Below are positions 1 through 10,046 of a stretch of DNA of 64,000 nt, one piece after another (position 1 is the first letter of the stretch; each line of letters starts with the position of its first letter). Source of the DNA: Siphonodentalium dalli (Eukaryota; Mollusca; Scaphopoda; Gadilida; Siphonodentaliidae); assembly GCA_032622095.1 (NCBI GenBank), contig CP136064.1:178328247-178392246 (forward strand), read 5' to 3'. Both the position numbers and the translations under genes were made by a program. The notes under the pieces are model-generated. The model searched no databases and was not told where the DNA came from. It saw only the letters and a program-made list of their open reading frames with translations.

Positions 1-42
1 ACTCTTAAAAGTCTGATGCTCTACCGACTGAGCTAACCGGGC
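1..42 (-). tRNA. tRNA-Lys, partial at window edge
   Basis: The 5' part of a tRNA-Lys gene (acceptor strand, D arm and part of the anticodon arm), cut by the window start. It matches the same bases of the complete copies. Confidence 0.85.
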
Positions 43-293
43 TGGTTGCTAGTGGGGCCACCATTTGCTTTCTGCACAAAACGGGTGATATCTATTTGAG
101 AAGTTTGTGGCGCCAAATTTTAAGGCCAGAATATTATGCGCACAGCATATAAGTGGAATAATTTGGGGCTCGATTTTATTGTGTATTGCGCAAACACGCT
201 ATTTGATGTTTGTAAACTATCCAATTGGGAACCAGGTGGTCGGGTGTTATGATTTTGTGATGGAAACCGAGATGGTGCATCGTTTTCGAGTAT

Positions 294-298
294 AAAAA
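294..298 (-). terminator. Pol III terminator (T5) after tRNA-Lys
   Basis: On the minus strand a TTTTT run begins 8 nt past the tRNA 3' end, a typical RNA polymerase III stop. The same run follows almost every gene in the arrays. It is lengthened to T7 in the units at 54941-54947 and 56731-56737. Confidence 0.8.
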
Positions 299-305
299 CT
301 AACGT

Positions 306-400
306 CGCCCGATATGGGACTTGAACCCATGACCCTCAGATGACTCTGAATTTAGCAGACTCTTAAAAGTCTGATGCTCTACCGACTGAGCTAACCGGGC
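306..400 (-). tRNA. tRNA-Lys(UUU) with 22-nt intron (reference copy)
   Basis: Carries lysine for AAA/AAG codons. Read on the minus strand it folds as a full cloverleaf: acceptor GCCCGGT/ATCGGGC, D stem GCTC/GAGC, anticodon stem TCAGA/TCTGA, 5-base variable loop, T stem ATGGG/CCCAT with loop TTCAAGT, discriminator G. Removing a 22-nt intron leaves 73 nt with anticodon loop CTTTTAA, anticodon TTT. The intron sits at the canonical 37/38 position; it begins and ends with AGAGTC, and the 3' AGAGTC can pair with exon GACTTT, as expected for a bulge-helix-bulge splice site. The A box (TAGCTCAGTCGG) and B box (GGTTCAAGTCC) are intact. CCA is not encoded, as is normal in eukaryotes. I cannot test whether all copies are expressed. 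Confidence 0.95.
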
Positions 401-663
401 TGGTTGCTAGTGGGGCCACCATTTGCTTTCTGCACAAAACGGGTGATATCTATTTGAGAAGTTTGTGGCGCCAAATTTTAAGGCCAGAATATTATGCGCA
501 CAGCATATAAGTGGAATAATTTGGGGCTCGATTTTATTGTGTATTGCGCAAACACGCTATTTGATGTTTGTAAACTATCCAATTGGGAACCAGGTGGTCG
601 GGTGTTATGATTTTGTGATGGAAACCGAGATGGTGCATCGTTTTCGAGTATAAAAACTAACGT

Positions 664-758
664 CGCCCGATATGGGACTTGAACCCATGACCCTCAGATG
701 ACTCTGAATTTAGCAGACTCTTAAAAGTCTGATGCTCTACCGACTGAGCTAACCGGGC
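664..758 (-). tRNA. tRNA-Lys(UUU), intron-containing
   Basis: Identical to 306-400. Confidence 0.93.
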
Positions 759-1021
759 TGGTTGCTAGTGGGGCCACCATTTGCTTTCTGCACAAAACGG
801 GTGATATCTATTTGAGAAGTTTGTGGCGCCAAATTTTAAGGCCAGAATATTATGCGCACAGCATATAAGTGGAATAATTTGGGGCTCGATTTTATTGTGT
901 ATTGCGCAAACACGCTATTTGATGTTTGTAAACTATCCAATTGGGAACCAGGTGGTCGGGTGTTATGATTTTGTGATGGAAACCGAGATGGTGCATCGTT
1001 TTCGAGTATAAAAACTAACGT

Positions 1022-1116
1022 CGCCCGATATGGGACTTGAACCCATGACCCTCAGATGACTCTGAATTTAGCAGACTCTTAAAAGTCTGATGCTCTACCG
1101 ACTGAGCTAACCGGGC
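1022..1116 (-). tRNA. tRNA-Lys(UUU), intron-containing
   Basis: Identical to 306-400. Confidence 0.93.
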
Positions 1117-1379
1117 TGGTTGCTAGTGGGGCCACCATTTGCTTTCTGCACAAAACGGGTGATATCTATTTGAGAAGTTTGTGGCGCCAAATTTTAAGGC
1201 CAGAATATTATGCGCACAGCATATAAGTGGAATAATTTGGGGCTCGATTTTATTGTGTATTGCGCAAACACGCTATTTGATGTTTGTAAACTATCCAATT
1301 GGGAACCAGGTGGTCGGGTGTTATGATTTTGTGATGGAAACCGAGATGGTGCATCGTTTTCGAGTATAAAAACTAACGT

Positions 1380-1474
1380 CGCCCGATATGGGACTTGAAC
1401 CCATGACCCTCAGATGACTCTGAATTTAGCAGACTCTTAAAAGTCTGACGCTCTACCGACTGAGCTAACCGGGC
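1380..1474 (-). tRNA. tRNA-Lys(UUU), A26G variant
   Basis: One change, at 1449: A26 becomes G in the tRNA. This is the hinge between D and anticodon stems and a tolerated purine swap. Confidence 0.93.
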
Positions 1475-1737
1475 TGGTTGCTAGTGGGGCCACCATTTGC
1501 TTTCTGCACAAAACGGGTGATATCTATTTGAGAAGTTTGTGGCGCCAAATTTTAAGGCCAGAATATTATGCGCACAGCATATAAGTGGAATAATTTGGGG
1601 CTCGATTTTATTGTGTATTGCGCAAACACGCTATTTGATGTTTGTAAACTATCCAATTGGGAACCAGGTGGTCGGGTGTTATGATTTTGTGATGGAAACC
1701 GAGATGGTGCATCGTTTTCGAGTATAAAAACTAACGT

Positions 1738-1832
1738 CGCCCGATATGGGACTTGAACCCATGACCCTCAGATGACTCTGAATTTAGCAGACTCTTAAAA
1801 GTCTGATGCTCTACCGACTGAGCTAACCGGGC
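1738..1832 (-). tRNA. tRNA-Lys(UUU), intron-containing
   Basis: Identical to 306-400. Confidence 0.93.
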
Positions 1833-2095
1833 TGGTTGCTAGTGGGGCCACCATTTGCTTTCTGCACAAAACGGGTGATATCTATTTGAGAAGTTTGTGG
1901 CGCCAAATTTTAAGGCCAGAATATTATGCGCACAGCATATAAGTGGAATAATTTGGGGCTCGATTTTATTGTGTATTGCGCAAACACGCTATTTGATGTT
2001 TGTAAACTATCCAATTGGGAACCAGGTGGTCGGGTGTTATGATTTTGTGATGGAAACCGAGATGGTGCATCGTTTTCGAGTATAAAAACTAACGT

Positions 2096-2190
2096 CGCCC
2101 GATATGGGACTTGAACCCATGACCCTCAGATGACTCTGAATTTAGCAGACTCTTAAAAGTCTGATGCTCTACCGACTGAGCTAACCGGGC
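2096..2190 (-). tRNA. tRNA-Lys(UUU), intron-containing
   Basis: Identical to 306-400. Confidence 0.93.
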
Positions 2191-2453
2191 TGGTTGCTAG
2201 TGGGGCCACCATTTGCTTTCTGCACAAAACGGGTGATATCTATTTGAGAAGTTTGTGGCGCCAAATTTTAAGGCCAGAATATTATGCGCACAGCATATAA
2301 GTGGAATAATTTGGGGCTCGATTTTATTGTGTATTGCGCAAACACGCTATTTGATGTTTGTAAACTATCCAATTGGGAACCAGGTGGTCGGGTGTTATGA
2401 TTTTGTGATGGAAACCGAGATGGTGCATCGTTTTCGAGTATAAAAACTAACGT

Positions 2454-2548
2454 CGCCCGATATGGGACTTGAACCCATGACCCTCAGATGACTCTGAATT
2501 TAGCAGACTCTTAAAAGTCTGATGCTCTACCGACTGAGCTAACCGGGC
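2454..2548 (-). tRNA. tRNA-Lys(UUU), intron-containing
   Basis: Identical to 306-400. Confidence 0.93.
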
Positions 2549-2811
2549 TGGTTGCTAGTGGGGCCACCATTTGCTTTCTGCACAAAACGGGTGATATCTA
2601 TTTGAGAAGTTTGTGGCGCCAAATTTTAAGGCCAGAATATTATGCGCACAGCATATAAGTGGAATAATTTGGGGCTCGATTTTATTGTGTATTGCGCAAA
2701 CACGCTATTTGATGTTTGTAAACTATCCAATTGGGAACCAGGTGGTCGGGTGTTATGATTTTGTGATGGAAACCGAGATGGTGCATCGTTTTCGAGTATA
2801 AAAACTAACGT

Positions 2812-2906
2812 CGCCCGATATGGGACTTGAACCCATGACCCTCAGATGACTCTGAATTTAGCAGACTCTTAAAAGTCTGATGCTCTACCGACTGAGCTAA
2901 CCGGGC
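2812..2906 (-). tRNA. tRNA-Lys(UUU), intron-containing
   Basis: Identical to 306-400; a spacer change lies nearby at 3069. Confidence 0.93.
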
Positions 2907-3169
2907 TGGTTGCTAGTGGGGCCACCATTTGCTTTCTGCACAAAACGGGTGATATCTATTTGAGAAGTTTGTGGCGCCAAATTTTAAGGCCAGAATATTA
3001 TGCGCACAGCATATAAGTGGAATAATTTGGGGCTCGATTTTATTGTGTATTGCGCAAACACGCTATTTAATGTTTGTAAACTATCCAATTGGGAACCAGG
3101 TGGTCGGGTGTTATGATTTTGTGATGGAAACCGAGATGGTGCATCGTTTTCGAGTATAAAAACTAACGT

Positions 3170-3264
3170 CGCCCGATATGGGACTTGAACCCATGACCCT
3201 CAGATGACTCTGAATTTAGCAGACTCTTAAAAGTCTGATGCTCTACCGACTGAGCTAACCGGGC
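3170..3264 (-). tRNA. tRNA-Lys(UUU), intron-containing
   Basis: Identical to 306-400; last intact gene before LINE A. Confidence 0.93.
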
Positions 3265-3527
3265 TGGTTGCTAGTGGGGCCACCATTTGCTTTCTGCACA
3301 AAACGGGTGATATCTATTTGAGAAGTTTGTGGCGCCAAATTTTAAGGCCAGAATATTATGCGCACAGCATATAAGTGGAATAATTTGGGGCTCGATTTTA
3401 TTGTGTATTGCGCAAACACGCTATTTGATGTTTGTAAACTATCCAATTGGGAACCAGGTGGTCGGGTGTTATGATTTTGTGATGGAAACCGAGATGGTGC
3501 ATCGTTTTCGAGTATAAAAACTAACGT

Positions 3528-3602
3528 CGCCCGATATGGGACTTGAACCCATGACCCTCAGATGACTCTGAATTTAGCAGACTCTTAAAAGTCTGATGCT
3601 CT
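3528..3602 (-). pseudogene. tRNA-Lys split by LINE A (3' 75 nt)
   Basis: The 3' 75 nt of a tRNA-Lys gene (positions 21-73 plus the intron). The missing 20 nt were displaced to the far side of LINE A. The break is the shared insertion point, after 'gatgctct' on the plus strand. Confidence 0.93.
3585..3602. repeat. Target-site duplication of LINE A, left copy
   Basis: 18 bp, identical to 11671-11688. In tRNA terms it spans A21 to the first intron base, so the second-strand cut fell at the exon-intron border. Confidence 0.93.
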
Positions 3603-6162
3603 TTTTTTTTTTTTTATCTTTTATTATAAAAACATTATTAAGCAATGTGCTACAGTAAAAACAAAACGACAACATTTGTATACACATGAGATTACAATGA
3701 AAACAATGATAGTTCTTATATGTTATGTTTCCTAATAGAAAGCTGAATAGAAGCCTATAGTATGAAATATATATCAGGTATATGCGATAGTTGTCGTTGG
3801 TTGTTGACTTTCCTTGTTAATTTTTAATTATTTCCTCGACTAATGTTAGTTCCATGGAATTTTTAGCAGTGTATCGAAATTATAATGTTTCGGTATGATG
3901 TAGGCGAAGTAACTCTAAAATTTGTCGAGTATTTGCATTTGGCAATCTCCGTGTATCTCCGTAAGCATACGAAGATTGACGAGGTTTACGGAATTATTCG
4001 GACCAGTTATTGCACGTGTTTTTGGCTAAACATTTTCTTTCTAAAATGGACTAATATCCATATAATTAGGTTATTGAAGTGTTGTCGATGTTGACTGTTA
4101 TCTCTATGAAATCTACGGTGAGTTTCCCAAAGTAAAATAACCATATTTCTGTAGGAAAAAGCACTTTTGTTTCGCCAAATTTTTGTGTTGATGTCTTCGG
4201 CATCTTCCGTGTTCAGCCGAGCCCGATGGGGCCAACATCGGTCATCCAATGTGAAACATGTCAAAATGTGAATATGAAAATTGGTACTGATGCTGTGATA
4301 GAATTTTTACTTCAAGAGTCTTAATTTGACATGATAGTTAAACATCTCACCAGTTTTTGTGATAAAATGAATATGATTTTATGAATATATTTGTTGTTTC
4401 GCCTTGCAATTGGGTGAATTTATAAATTATAAATAATGTTTAATAATAATAATATATTAATAATAAATTGGTTTGTTATTATACCATCAACATGACTTCC
4501 CGGTGCGCCACGGTTCATCGGCATCCCGACATGAATGACCAACAACCATAAGGCCCACCAGAGGCCCGAGACAACAGTCAAAGGCCTCTAATAGGCCCGA
4601 GGGCCGCCAAACACGCATGGAGGTCTGCCAAAAAATATATACACCATGGCGCCTGACAAAAAAACGCCGTTACTTTTATTACCATTCTGGCCTGGTATGA
4701 TCACGTGGTCTGTGACTTGACCAGAAAAGGGCGGCGGCCCCAGCGAAAACAAAAATTCACTAAATCTTGCCGCACACCTCTAGTCAATTTTATCTCAAAC
4801 TTGTAAATCTTATTGTGCAGGTAAATACTCTTAATCTACTTGAGAAAGCCCTCTAAAATGGTAATAATTATTCATAGCAACATACATGCACATGATTCTG
4901 TGTACATTTATATTTTTACGACTGATTTGTGTTAACATTGTTCCATTATGATAATCATGAAATCTGAATGGCATAGAATTGTGTCTGTTTTGCATACAGA
5001 TGGATACTTATTGTCTGTTTACTTGTTTTTTCCAGGTAAAACTTATTTGTATGCTGCATCTGACGACTCGGTGACAAGTTGGAAATTTCAGAAACTGGCA
5101 CTTGTGGGATTTGGCCTTGAATAGGTATTCTTCGGCATGTCGGTTTGACTATGCTCTGTTCTAGAAAAGGGCTGCAGACCAAAACTTATCAGTTATGATG
5201 TGTCTTATCCCATGATACAGTCTGTGAACAGTGGACCAGTTTTCTTGTATGGCTTAAAACTGGGATCTAAAGATCAATAACATATTTTTAGGTGAGAAAA
5301 AGTCATGTAAAGTATCCATACTCAATGTACTCACTATCGTATATATTACATTACATCCTCCGGGAAAATCTGTGGGTTCTGTGAGGTTTCGGCAGCTTTG
5401 TATAGTAAATGTGTTGTGGCGAGCGCCAACTTATCACTGTGTATCATGCATAATGCTACACTAGTGATTGCGTACTCCATCACAGAACCCAGAGACACCC
5501 CTAAGGACAAAATATAAATTATACATGTAATACTTAGGATAACTGACAAAGTACATATGACCTTTTAAATGTCTGTGAAAGGAAAAGTATACAAACATTT
5601 AACAACAACAACAAAAAAAAACCACCTAGATGTATGCATTGCAATAGAAATATATATATACTGGGTTTTAAATTGTAGTGAGGTCCTACCGGTATAGTTT
5701 TACTGGGTTATAAATTAAGGTGGAGTCCTATAGTTTACACAAGTGTTTCTTTGCAAAATTTTAATTGTTGAAAATTTGATTTAAAAAAAAACAAGAAAAC
5801 ATTCTTTTGTCTGGGACGTCGCGTGCCTTATCAGTACACATTGGCGATGTTGATGAGGGGGCAGTGTGTAACCTTTTAAAGTTGCTAGAACCAAAAATAT
5901 TAATATATATATTAGTTCTTTGAAAAAATAGTTCATATTACATTAAGCTAATGGAAACACCCTTCTGGTATAGGTTGTTCAGGTCTGCCGCTTTCAATAA
6001 AAAAATAAAAAAGGGGGGGGGGTCTTTTTCGAATAATTTCTGGAAGGCGTTTTTCTGTGAGGATGTTTATGGGAGGATATTCATGATATCCTTAGCATTC
6101 TCTACTGTATGCTTTTATACCGTATGTTACTTTCTTCAGAAATATTTTTATAATTTTATTTC
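3603..6162 (-). other. LINE A 3' UTR
   Basis: About 2.56 kb without a credible gene on either strand, from the ORF2 stop to the poly(A) tail. Its last bases before the tail (TTTTTATAATAAAAGAT on the element strand) closely resemble those of LINE C and may be the template end recognised by the reverse transcriptase. It includes a G9 run near 6015 and a (TAA)n-like stretch near 4440. An unusually long 3' UTR is shared with LINE C once the MITE in C is removed (about 2.5 kb). Confidence 0.75.
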
Positions 6163-9100
6163 TTAACTCAAATCCAATTTTGGTTCTGATCCCTGATAAT
6201 AGAAAATAGGGTTTCCTTCTACAAAATATTTTATAAAAAGAGAATGGCTGCTATTGTTTTGTGTATAATTGAAATACATTTCTTTATGATTGATTAGCAT
6301 CTTGGTGAATAAAAAGTCAATATCAATTACTTTCCCCTCCATCAAGCAATAATTACGTCTTCGCCACACTGATAATCTATAGCAACTATATAATAAATTC
6401 AGAAAGTAATAGTTAGGCAATTTTGATTTTGTATTGTTGCCTAACAATAAATTGATTTGGAAATCTTTCTCTTTTACACAACCTGTTCCACTGTGCATTA
6501 TATCAATATATCTTCTGAACTTTGACTGAAAATTTTTCAGACAGGGACATGACAGAAATAAATGAATGATATCTTCCTGGTGACTCTTACAAATTGGACA
6601 AATATTGGTTTCACTAGCTCCAGTCAATGATTGTTTCTTCAATGTGTAAACTATATTCTGATGTACTTTGAAATCTAAATCTTTCATTTCCGAAGACTTT
6701 GGCTGAATATAAATAGATTTCCATGAAATCTCTCTCTGAATTTGATTGATTTGAAAGTACTTTTCCCAAAATGATTCACCTGTGGCCGGTTTAAAGAATT
6801 TTGATCTCATGATATCATAAGCTATCTTTGTTGATATATTTCGAATATCAAGTAAATCTCCTTTTGGATGCAGATATTTTAGAGGGACCGGTTCCCTTCC
6901 TTGACTGTTTTCAGCTACTGCTGAATGTGATATAATTTCTTTCCACTTATGTGGTATAGACTCTATGATAATCTCATATTGTTTTGTCACTTTACAGCTT
7001 TTGCATGATGACGAGCCACATACTAGATCATGAATGGAACTACTGGGCAAAAATCCAGGTACATATTCATATATAATGTCTTGAATCTTTGTAATGCCTT
7101 TCTCCACAAAATTTGTGAAACTAATGGGTTTTTGTTGAAAAGTTATTTGATTGTTATCAAAAAGACACATATATTGTATGTCGGCATCTTCATAGATGAA
7201 TTTGCCTTCTCTGCGAGACATCAAATTCCATGCATATAAAACTTCTCTATAAAATAGAGGCATGTGTTTGGTGTGCTTTTGATCAATATTTTGAAAATAT
7301 ATACCTTTACCCAGGCTGTATGATTTATACTCTCTGAAATAATATTCCATAAAAATGACCCATGGAAAATTACTGGTGTAACTTCTTTTGATCCACTTTA
7401 TTCTCATTGCATCTCGTTTTAGAATTAGGTCTGCTAAATTGAGACCTCCATCTGAAATTTTACCAATCACTGTGCTGTATTTGATAACGTTATAACTACT
7501 TCCCCATAAGAAATTTAAGCATAGAGATTTAATTTTATTGACATACAATTCTGGCATTGGTATAACATTTAAAGGATACCATAGTGTTGACAATAATAGA
7601 CTATTGATTACTAAACATTTTCCATGTAATGTTAAATTCCTTTCTTTCCAAAAATGTAAGGTGCAGGAAATTTTCTGGACTTTCTTTGACCAATTAAGTG
7701 TTTCACATTCTTTTTCATCATTTCCCAAATAAATACCCAATATTTCTATGCTTTTGTCTGTGCATTGGAGTGGTAAATTTTCTCTGGTCTCAATCTTGGA
7801 TGAACCAAGAGGAAGAATTTTAGATTTTGCTTTATTGATAATAGAACAGGAACCTTTTGAAAACATTTCAAAACATTTCATTACTTCTACTATAGAATTT
7901 TTGTCTGACACCGTGACCTTGTTATCATCTGCATGTTGAAATATTTTACATTCTTTATTAGTGAATGGTATTTTTATTCCCTTTATATTCAGGTTCTGAT
8001 TGATCATAGCTGCTAGGGGTTCAGAGCAAATGACATAAAGAAGAGGTGACAAAGGACATCCTTGTCTAACTGAAGATTCAACTGGGAAGTAGGAAGATGT
8101 GTGTCCATTAATTTTGATGCAGCTTTTACAATTTGAGTACATGAGTTTAATTCTGTTAATGAACCTTTCGCCAAAGTTGAAATTCTTCAAAACATCAAAC
8201 ATATACTGGTGTGAAATCTTATCAAAGGCTTTATACAAATCCAATTTCATGAGATAACCTGGATAGTTATGTGCTTCTGTGAAATCTACTATATCCCGAA
8301 TACTGGAAACTGTTTCGCTGAGATCGCGACCGGGGATGCTGCAAGTTTGGAAAGGAGAGATAATGTCTGGTAGAAACATTTTAACTCTATCGGCCAGAAC
8401 CTTCGCAAATAACTTTCGATCTACGCCTAGAAGTGAGATTGGCCTCCAATTTTCTAAGGATGTCTTGTCACCTTTCTTGTATAATAAAGTAATAAGACCA
8501 CGATCCATAGACCTTGGCATTATACCTTCCTGCTCTGCGGTATTGAATATGTATACAAGTGTGTGTCCTAATTGTTCCCAGAATTTCAATAGAAAATTTC
8601 TAGTTATACCATCGAGACCTGGCGATTTGGAGGGAGCCATTGATTTTAGAGCCTGATGCAATTCTTCGTGAGTAAGTGGCTGTTCAAGTGCTAAACACTG
8701 ATCCTCTGATAACTTATTCTGGATTGAATTGAGCAATGAATTTTCTGCTTCGGGTTCTATTGCGTTTTTCTGATATAATTTGGTGTAAAAATCTTCAGCC
8801 ACTTTAAGTATATCAAAAATACTCTTAACCTCATTTCCATGTGAATCATTTAATTGCCGTATAGAATTTTTTTCCTGCCTGTAGCGTTCTAATTGTAAGA
8901 AATATTTAGTACTTTTATCACTTTCCAAATGATGTTTTGATTTTGACCTGAGGATAGCTGCTTGGCATTTCTGTTCCTCAAATTTGGCCAAAGAATTCTT
9001 TAAATCTACTATTTTATATAAATTTTGGAATTGTTGAGGTCTAGATAACTCAATACATAATTGTTTTTGTAAGTTCCTCTCTTCTGCTTTTTCATTCTGA

Positions 9101-10044
9101 TTTTTACTTTTTGAATACTGTTGACTAAATTTTTTTATCTGGTATTTTAAATTATCCCACCATATCAATGGCTCTCTCTCAAATAGGGGACACTCTTCGG
9201 ACTTTGCTATGAGATTCTTGATGTCGTTAACAAAATCTTCATCACATAGCAAAGTGTCGTTCAATATCCATACGCCAGGGCCTCGGTCAATTTTTTCAAC
9301 ATTTATTTTTGCAACTAGAATAGCATGGTCGCTGAATGAGCTGTACTGTATGTATGAGTATTGGGTAAATTGTTTGATATTTTTGGAGCATAATATATAA
9401 TCAATTCTACTTTGCTGCAAGAGACCAAGTTTTAACTTATGCCACGTGTATTGTCTTTTATCATAGTTTTTGTACCGCCATATGTCTGTTAGGTCTTGTT
9501 TTGCAACAAAAATTTTAAAATCTTTTGATGAAATATCTTCTAGACCTGTTTGTCTATCAATACCTTCTAATACTGTGTTAAAATCTCCCATGATGATACT
9601 TTGTTCCATATCTTTCACATACTCGCGCAAATCTGTTAAGAAAACTTTTCTCTGTCTATGCTTGTTGGGCAAATATACATTTATTAGATCAAGAATCTGG
9701 TCTTCTATCTGTATATTTAAATGAATTAGTCTCCCTTCTGAATCAATTTGAACATTTTTGACACAATGCTTGAATTGTTTTGAGATTAAAAAGGCAACTC
9801 CATTAGACTGATTACTAAAATGACTACACTTTATTGTTCCATTCCACATGTGTTTGACTTGTTTAACAAAATCCTCATCCCAATGGGTCTCTTGCAGCGC
9901 AATAAAGTCATACCGTTTCAAATCACATAATTCAAAAACATTTTTAACCTTTTTAAAGCTACGTAGGCCATTCACATTGAAGGTAGCAAACAATACCATT
10001 ATAATGGTTAAAAAGTTATATGTTATTGTTACAACAAAAGCCAT
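6163..10044 (-). CDS. LINE A ORF2: APE endonuclease / reverse transcriptase
   Basis: About 1293 residues from the ATG at 10044; a longer open frame starts with TTG at 10053. The product nicks the target and copies its own RNA into it. Residues 16-250 are an apurinic-type endonuclease with the expected motifs: FNVNG (N23), LQET (E52), GDFN (154-156), RIDYI (213-217), SDH (238-240). The reverse transcriptase lies at about 470-770: GLITLLYKKGDK, RPISLLGVDRKL, LDLYKAFDKISH (D602), QGCPLSPLLY (661-670) and the catalytic HADD (704-707), where His replaces the usual aromatic residue. A C-terminal C-x2-C-x8-H-x4-C finger lies near 1150-1167. ORF1 ends in TAACAATGG, so ORF2 begins 2 nt after the ORF1 stop, which suggests reinitiation. 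No stop or frameshift is visible. Confidence 0.95.
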   Translation of the reverse strand: MAFVVTITYNFLTIIMVLFATFNVNGLRSFKKVKNVFELCDLKRYDFIALQETHWDEDFVKQVKHMWNGTIKCSHFSNQSNGVAFLISKQFKHCVKNVQIDSEGRLIHLNIQIEDQILDLINVYLPNKHRQRKVFLTDLREYVKDMEQSIIMGDFNTVLEGIDRQTGLEDISSKDFKIFVAKQDLTDIWRYKNYDKRQYTWHKLKLGLLQQSRIDYILCSKNIKQFTQYSYIQYSSFSDHAILVAKINVEKIDRGPGVWILNDTLLCDEDFVNDIKNLIAKSEECPLFEREPLIWWDNLKYQIKKFSQQYSKSKNQNEKAEERNLQKQLCIELSRPQQFQNLYKIVDLKNSLAKFEEQKCQAAILRSKSKHHLESDKSTKYFLQLERYRQEKNSIRQLNDSHGNEVKSIFDILKVAEDFYTKLYQKNAIEPEAENSLLNSIQNKLSEDQCLALEQPLTHEELHQALKSMAPSKSPGLDGITRNFLLKFWEQLGHTLVYIFNTAEQEGIMPRSMDRGLITLLYKKGDKTSLENWRPISLLGVDRKLFAKVLADRVKMFLPDIISPFQTCSIPGRDLSETVSSIRDIVDFTEAHNYPGYLMKLDLYKAFDKISHQYMFDVLKNFNFGERFINRIKLMYSNCKSCIKINGHTSSYFPVESSVRQGCPLSPLLYVICSEPLAAMINQNLNIKGIKIPFTNKECKIFQHADDNKVTVSDKNSIVEVMKCFEMFSKGSCSIINKAKSKILPLGSSKIETRENLPLQCTDKSIEILGIYLGNDEKECETLNWSKKVQKISCTLHFWKERNLTLHGKCLVINSLLLSTLWYPLNVIPMPELYVNKIKSLCLNFLWGSSYNVIKYSTVIGKISDGGLNLADLILKRDAMRIKWIKRSYTSNFPWVIFMEYYFREYKSYSLGKGIYFQNIDQKHTKHMPLFYREVLYAWNLMSRREGKFIYEDADIQYMCLFDNNQITFQQKPISFTNFVEKGITKIQDIIYEYVPGFLPSSSIHDLVCGSSSCKSCKVTKQYEIIIESIPHKWKEIISHSAVAENSQGREPVPLKYLHPKGDLLDIRNISTKIAYDIMRSKFFKPATGESFWEKYFQINQIQREISWKSIYIQPKSSEMKDLDFKVHQNIVYTLKKQSLTGASETNICPICKSHQEDIIHLFLSCPCLKNFQSKFRRYIDIMHSGTGCVKEKDFQINLLLGNNTKSKLPNYYFLNLLYSCYRLSVWRRRNYCLMEGKVIDIDFLFTKMLINHKEMYFNYTQNNSSHSLFIKYFVEGNPIFYYQGSEPKLDLS

Positions 10045-10046
10045 TG

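Larger units (their letters stand above)
1..3602 (-). repeat. tRNA-Lys tandem array, block 1 (358-bp units)
   Basis: Ten near-identical 358-bp units, each with one minus-strand tRNA-Lys gene and a 263-bp AT-rich spacer. The window starts inside a tRNA gene (1-42 is its 5' part) and the block ends where LINE A interrupts the tenth gene at 3602. Units differ by single bases only (for example 1449 and 3069), so homogenisation by unequal exchange or gene conversion is recent. This is the left-type unit, with 'gctggttgc' just upstream of the tRNA and 'ggtggtcgggtg' in the spacer. The spacer has no recognisable gene; its recurring 62-codon open frame starts with GTG and reflects repeat conservation only. 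Confidence 0.97.

Noticed and set aside
107-295. 62-codon plus-strand open frame repeated in almost every unit
   Set aside because: It starts with GTG, has no ATG start, overlaps the tRNA spacer and is conserved only because the whole unit is. Some right-type units change or extend it, with no sign of coding selection.
1-3602. CRISPR-like regular repeat spacing
   Set aside because: The period is 358 bp, the 'spacers' are identical, and each unit is a tRNA gene in a eukaryotic context.
4007-4264. Short frames in the LINE A 3' UTR
   Set aside because: Under 90 codons, no domain, no counterpart in LINE C.
8279-8656. 125-codon plus-strand frame
   Set aside because: Antisense shadow of LINE A ORF2. 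The same applies to plus-strand frames at 31606-32055, 14098-14427 and 14974-15318 over other LINE ORFs.
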